From assembly GCF_024171695.1 (NCBI RefSeq), contig NZ_JAMTCF010000015.1:204150-268149 (forward strand): DNA of 64,000 bases, in the 5' to 3' direction. This stretch comes from Actinosynnema pretiosum. Its GTDB lineage: Bacteria > Actinomycetota > Actinomycetes > Mycobacteriales > Pseudonocardiaceae. Positions 61,718 to 64,000 of the stretch are shown here, piece after piece. The position numbers and the translations under genes are program-made. Positions within the stretch are counted from its first letter, which is position 1. Every line of letters begins with the position of its first letter. The notes below the pieces were generated by a model, which saw only the letters and a list, made by a program, of their open reading frames with translations, had not been told where the DNA came from and did no database searches.

Positions 61718-62557
61718 TCAGCGGAACGCCGCGACGTTGCGCGCCGCCCACTCGGCGAACGCGCGCGGCGCCCGCGACAGCACGCGCTCCACGTCCGGGC
61801 TCACCCGCAGCTCCGCCTCGTTCGGCGAGCCGAGGATGTCCAGGGTGTCGTCCGCCAGCTCGCCGGGCATCGACCGGGACATGGCCTCCTTCGCCTCGGC
61901 CCGGCTCAGCTCGTGGAAGCGCACCGGCTCGCCCAGCGCGTCCGCGACGGCCTCGGCCTGCTGCCGGGGCGTGATCAGCTCGGGGCCGGTCAGCTCCAGC
62001 GCCGACCCGTTCCAGGTCTCGTCCAGCAGGCAGGCCGCCGCGACCTCGGCGATGTCCGCCGGGTCGACGACCGGCACGCCGACGTCGCCGAACGGGGCGA
62101 CCACGAGCCGCTGCGCGCTGACGGACTCGGCCCACCACAGGGCGTTCGACGCGAACCCGCCCGGCCGCAGGACCACCTGGTCGAGGCCGGAGCCGCGCAG
62201 GGCGTCCTCCAGCTCGCGCATCGCGATCCGGGTCCTGCCGAACGGCCGGGTCACCACGCCCAGCGTCGAGAGCAGCACCACCTTGCGCACCCCGCTGCGC
62301 GCGGCCAGGTCGATCAGGTCGACGGGGTTGGCGCCTGCGGCGTGCAGGTCGCCGGACAGCAGCAGGAACAGCGACTCCGCCCCGTCCAGCAGCGGGGCCA
62401 TGCTCGACGGGACCGACAGGTCGGCCACCGCGTGCACCGCCCCGTCCGGCGCCTGCGCCTGGTGGCGCGACACCGCCGTCACCCGCCGACCCGCCCCGGT
62501 CAGCGCCCGCGTCAGCGGCAGTCCGATGTTCCCGGTCGCACCGGTCACCACGATCAT
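61718..62557 (-). CDS. NmrA-like NAD(P)-binding protein
   Basis: A 279-residue atypical SDR of the NmrA/HSCARG group. The Rossmann motif is VVTGATGNIGLPLTRAL, followed by VVLLSTLGVV and LRPGGFASNALWW. Such proteins bind NADPH as sensors or reduce quinones. It is divergent from the HxlR gene across a perfect inverted repeat, the normal pairing for HxlR-controlled oxidoreductases. Confidence 0.88.
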   Translation of the reverse strand: MIVVTGATGNIGLPLTRALTGAGRRVTAVSRHQAQAPDGAVHAVADLSVPSSMAPLLDGAESLFLLLSGDLHAAGANPVDLIDLAARSGVRKVVLLSTLGVVTRPFGRTRIAMRELEDALRGSGLDQVVLRPGGFASNALWWAESVSAQRLVVAPFGDVGVPVVDPADIAEVAAACLLDETWNGSALELTGPELITPRQQAEAVADALGEPVRFHELSRAEAKEAMSRSMPGELADDTLDILGSPNEAELRVSPDVERVLSRAPRAFAEWAARNVAAFR

Positions 62558-62611
62558 GGAGAACTCCTCGTCACAGCGTTGCTCTTCCGCGAGACGGGAC
62601 GCTAGGAGCCG

Positions 62612-62650
62612 GAACTTACTTTTGGTAAGGACGTACCTCGGGGTAAGTTC
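62612..62650. promoter_or_regulatory. Inverted repeat between NmrA-like and HxlR genes
   Basis: GAACTTAC (62612-62619) and GTAAGTTC (62643-62650) are perfect complements; an inner GGTA/TACC adds symmetry. The right arm ends 5 nt before the HxlR start. Likely HxlR operator controlling both directions. Confidence 0.7.
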
Positions 62651-62655
62651 AGGAC

Positions 62656-63033
62656 GTGGCGGGAGGCTCGCAGTTGGCGCAGGGTGGTTCCGGGGCCCGG
62701 TATGACGTGTTTCACACCGACTGCCCGGCGCGCGACGTGGTCGACCACGTCACCAGCCGGTGGGGGATCTGGGTGCTGATCTCCTTGCGGAGCAACGACC
62801 TCAGGTTCTTCGAGCTGCGCGACAGCGTCCGGGGGATCAGCGAGAAGATGCTCTCGCAGACCCTGCGCGTGCTGGTCGAGGACGACCTGGTGTGGCGGCG
62901 CGTCGAGCCCACCACCCCGCCGCAGGTGACCTACGGGCTGACCGCGTTCGGCCGCGAGGTCGGGCAGCCGCTGACGGACCTGTTCGACCTGATCACGCGG
63001 CGCCTCCCGCCGCGCGAGGACGCCCGGACGTAG
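62656..63033 (+). CDS. HxlR family regulator with a conserved-type N-terminal Cys
   Basis: A 125-residue HxlR protein: VFHTDCPARDVVDHVTSRWGIWVLISL, then the winged helix (FFELRDSVRGISEKMLSQTLRVLVEDDLV). The Cys in TDCPAR is at the position used for redox or electrophile sensing in HypR/YodB-like members. The GTG start is 6 nt after TAAGTT, so it may be leaderless. It probably controls the divergent NADPH-binding protein. Confidence 0.9.
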   Translation: MAGGSQLAQGGSGARYDVFHTDCPARDVVDHVTSRWGIWVLISLRSNDLRFFELRDSVRGISEKMLSQTLRVLVEDDLVWRRVEPTTPPQVTYGLTAFGREVGQPLTDLFDLITRRLPPREDART

Positions 63034-63042
63034 GGTGGGCCG

Positions 63043-63612
63043 GTGGTGAACGACGGACGCGCCCTGACCGCCCGCGGCGCGCAGCGGCGCACCGAGCTGC
63101 TCGACGCCGCCATCGCGGTGGTCGCCGCAGGCGGTTCGGGCGTGCTGACGCACCGCGCCGTCGCCGCGACCGCCCACGCCTCGCTCGCGTCGGTGACCTA
63201 CCACTTCTCCTCGATCGAGGACCTGCGCCGGTCGATGTTCGAGCGGGCGCTCCAGGTGGTGGACGACCGGCTCACCGCCACGGCGGCCACCGGACCGCCG
63301 GAGGAGCTGCCGAGACTGGCGGCGGACTACGTGCTGGCGCTGGTGACCGAGCACCGGGACGCGGCGGCGGCCGTGCAGGAGATGATCGTCGCGGCGGCCC
63401 ACGACCCGGCGCTGCGGCCCACGTTCCACGCCTACCACGAGCACCTGGCCGAGCACCTGGCGCCGTGCGTGGGCGGGCGCACCGCCGGGCTCGCGGTGGC
63501 GGCGACCTTGCAGGGCCTCGTGCTCACCGCGCTCGCGCACCCGGACCTGGAGCCGGAGACCTTCCACGCCGCCGTGCTCGACCTGATCGACCGCCTGCGC
63601 GTCGACCCGTAG
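63043..63612 (+). CDS. TetR family regulator
   Basis: A 189-residue TetR protein. The HTH is LTHRAVAATAHASLASVTYHFSSIEDL, followed by the helical ligand domain. It starts 9 nt after the HxlR stop at a GTG (a second GTG follows directly), and TAGGGT lies 6 nt upstream. No clear target gene is adjacent; the next element is an insertion sequence that may have separated it from its target. Confidence 0.87.
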   Translation: MVNDGRALTARGAQRRTELLDAAIAVVAAGGSGVLTHRAVAATAHASLASVTYHFSSIEDLRRSMFERALQVVDDRLTATAATGPPEELPRLAADYVLALVTEHRDAAAAVQEMIVAAAHDPALRPTFHAYHEHLAEHLAPCVGGRTAGLAVAATLQGLVLTALAHPDLEPETFHAAVLDLIDRLRVDP

Positions 63613-63658
63613 CAGCGGCCCTGGAGCAGCCGACCCGTAGCAGCCGGCCCGGAGCGGC
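63603..63658. repeat. 28-bp imperfect tandem duplication across the TetR stop
   Basis: 63603-63630 and 63631-63658 share CGACCCGTAGCAGC and most of the rest. The unit includes the TAG stop codon of the TetR gene. Confidence 0.8.
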
Positions 63659-63667
63659 GGAGGGCTA

Positions 63668-64000
63668 GGGCGTGTCCTCAAAGCAGTTGTAGCTGATCTG
63701 CTTTGATTTCGGGTCGTGATCCGCAGGCACGAGTTGACCGATGAGCAGTGGCGGGTGATCGAGCCGTTGCTGCCAGTCTCGGGCGCGAAGGGTCGTCCTC
63801 GGGTGGACGACCGTCGGGTGATCAACGGGATGCTGTTCAAGGCCAAGTCCGGGATCGCGTGGCGTGACCTTCCCGAACGGTACGGGCCGTGGAAGACGGT
63901 CTACAACCGGTTCTGGCGCTGGTCGCGCGACGGCACCCTCACCGCGCTCGTGGCGAGGGTTCGCGTCATCGCCGAGGCGATCGACGAGTTCGACCGCGAG
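63668..64000 (+). mobile_element. IS5-family insertion sequence, left part only
   Basis: A GGGCGTGTCCTCAAAGCAG end like the terminal repeats of actinomycete IS5 elements is followed after 30 nt by the transposase gene. The other end lies beyond the window. The 9-bp inverted repeat TCAAAGCAG / CTGCTTTGA (63678-63686, 63698-63706) just inside the end overlaps the transposase promoter region. Confidence 0.75.
63716..64000 (+). CDS. IS5-family transposase, N-terminal part (cut by window)
   Basis: 95 residues are visible from the GTG at 63716. The start MIRRHELTDEQWRVIEPLLP, then GRPRVDDRRVINGMLFKAKSG and WRDLPERYGPWKTVYNRFWRW are hallmarks of the DUF4096-type N-terminal domain of IS5 transposases. 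The catalytic DDE part, or a second frame reached by frameshift as in many such elements, lies outside. The reading frame is open to the window end. Confidence 0.9.
   Translation, partial: MIRRHELTDEQWRVIEPLLPVSGAKGRPRVDDRRVINGMLFKAKSGIAWRDLPERYGPWKTVYNRFWRWSRDGTLTALVARVRVIAEAIDEFDRE

Noticed and set aside
1..64000. CRISPR arrays, tRNA or rRNA genes, prophage or plasmid functions, origins
   Set aside because: No regularly spaced repeats, cloverleaf-type sequences, rRNA-like blocks, phage structural genes or replication genes were recognised. The only mobile element seen is the IS5 fragment at the right edge.

Overview
This is about 64 kb of very GC-rich DNA with strong third-position G/C, many GTG starts, several probably leaderless genes, a mycothiol-dependent-type enzyme, SARP/LAL regulators and rare TTA codons. 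All of this points to a filamentous actinomycete. The first gene resembles the amino-dehydroquinate synthase of ansamycin producers, and the mix of CBM2 plant-polymer hydrolases with secondary-metabolism genes suits a Pseudonocardiales member such as Actinosynnema. That placement is inference. I see no rRNA, tRNA or CRISPR array.

Layout. 0-4 kb: an AHBA-type (RifG-like) sugar-phosphate cyclase convergent with a LAL regulator across a perfect hairpin, probably the edge of an ansamycin cluster that continues to the left; a 1.1 kb gene-poor gap follows. 5-7.5 kb: GNAT, MmyB-type regulator, secreted beta-propeller. 7.6-13.2 kb: arabinoxylan island (CBM2-GH62, GH43, CE1-CBM2 and a LacI regulator). 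13.4-24.2 kb: small regulators and enzymes (frameshifted GNAT, TetR plus Cys-less isochorismatase-like protein, SARP-NB-ARC giant, DUF998-type membrane protein, TetR/SDR/tautomerase, DHFR-like protein, TetR plus flavin-fold protein). 24.2-32.5 kb: DesK/NarL two-component pair, secreted TAP-type peptidase, LpqF/ORF12-like serine hydrolase with a zinc-ribbon partner, NUDIX, and a PAS-PP2C-ATPase-STAS phosphatase divergent from a frameshifted STAS-AraC gene. 34-38 kb: a three-gene MoxR / VWA-metallopeptidase operon. 38-43 kb: DinB/mycothiol-type enzyme plus a double-HTH regulator, divergent from a prolyl-oligopeptidase gene with three frameshifts, and an XRE regulator remnant.

44-47.7 kb holds the most interesting system: a compact class II lasso-peptide cluster with precursor, cyclase, RRE and leader peptidase. 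The predicted core is Leu1-initiated, Asp9-closed and Trp-rich. The precursor is read in frame with an upstream AraC gene, and it is separated from the cyclase by a triple 14-bp repeat and a 16-bp hairpin. No exporter is adjacent; a membrane pentapeptide-repeat protein lies convergently behind the cluster.

49.7-64 kb: GlxA-like regulator, cupin, TetR/SDR pair with a near-consensus promoter inside a palindrome, divergent GH5/GH43 genes sharing GAAAGTTTC sites, a Tat lipoprotein sugar-binding protein, an FG-GAP protein and a NucA/NucB-like secreted nuclease (these last three each carry a TTA codon within the first 11 codons), a LacI regulator, a HxlR/NmrA pair, a TetR, and the start of an IS5-family element cut by the window end.

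Two window-wide patterns stand out. Indel frameshifts occur in several genes, some clearly at G-runs, and could be assembly errors or gene decay. Short tandem duplications that include the stop codon recur just after several genes.
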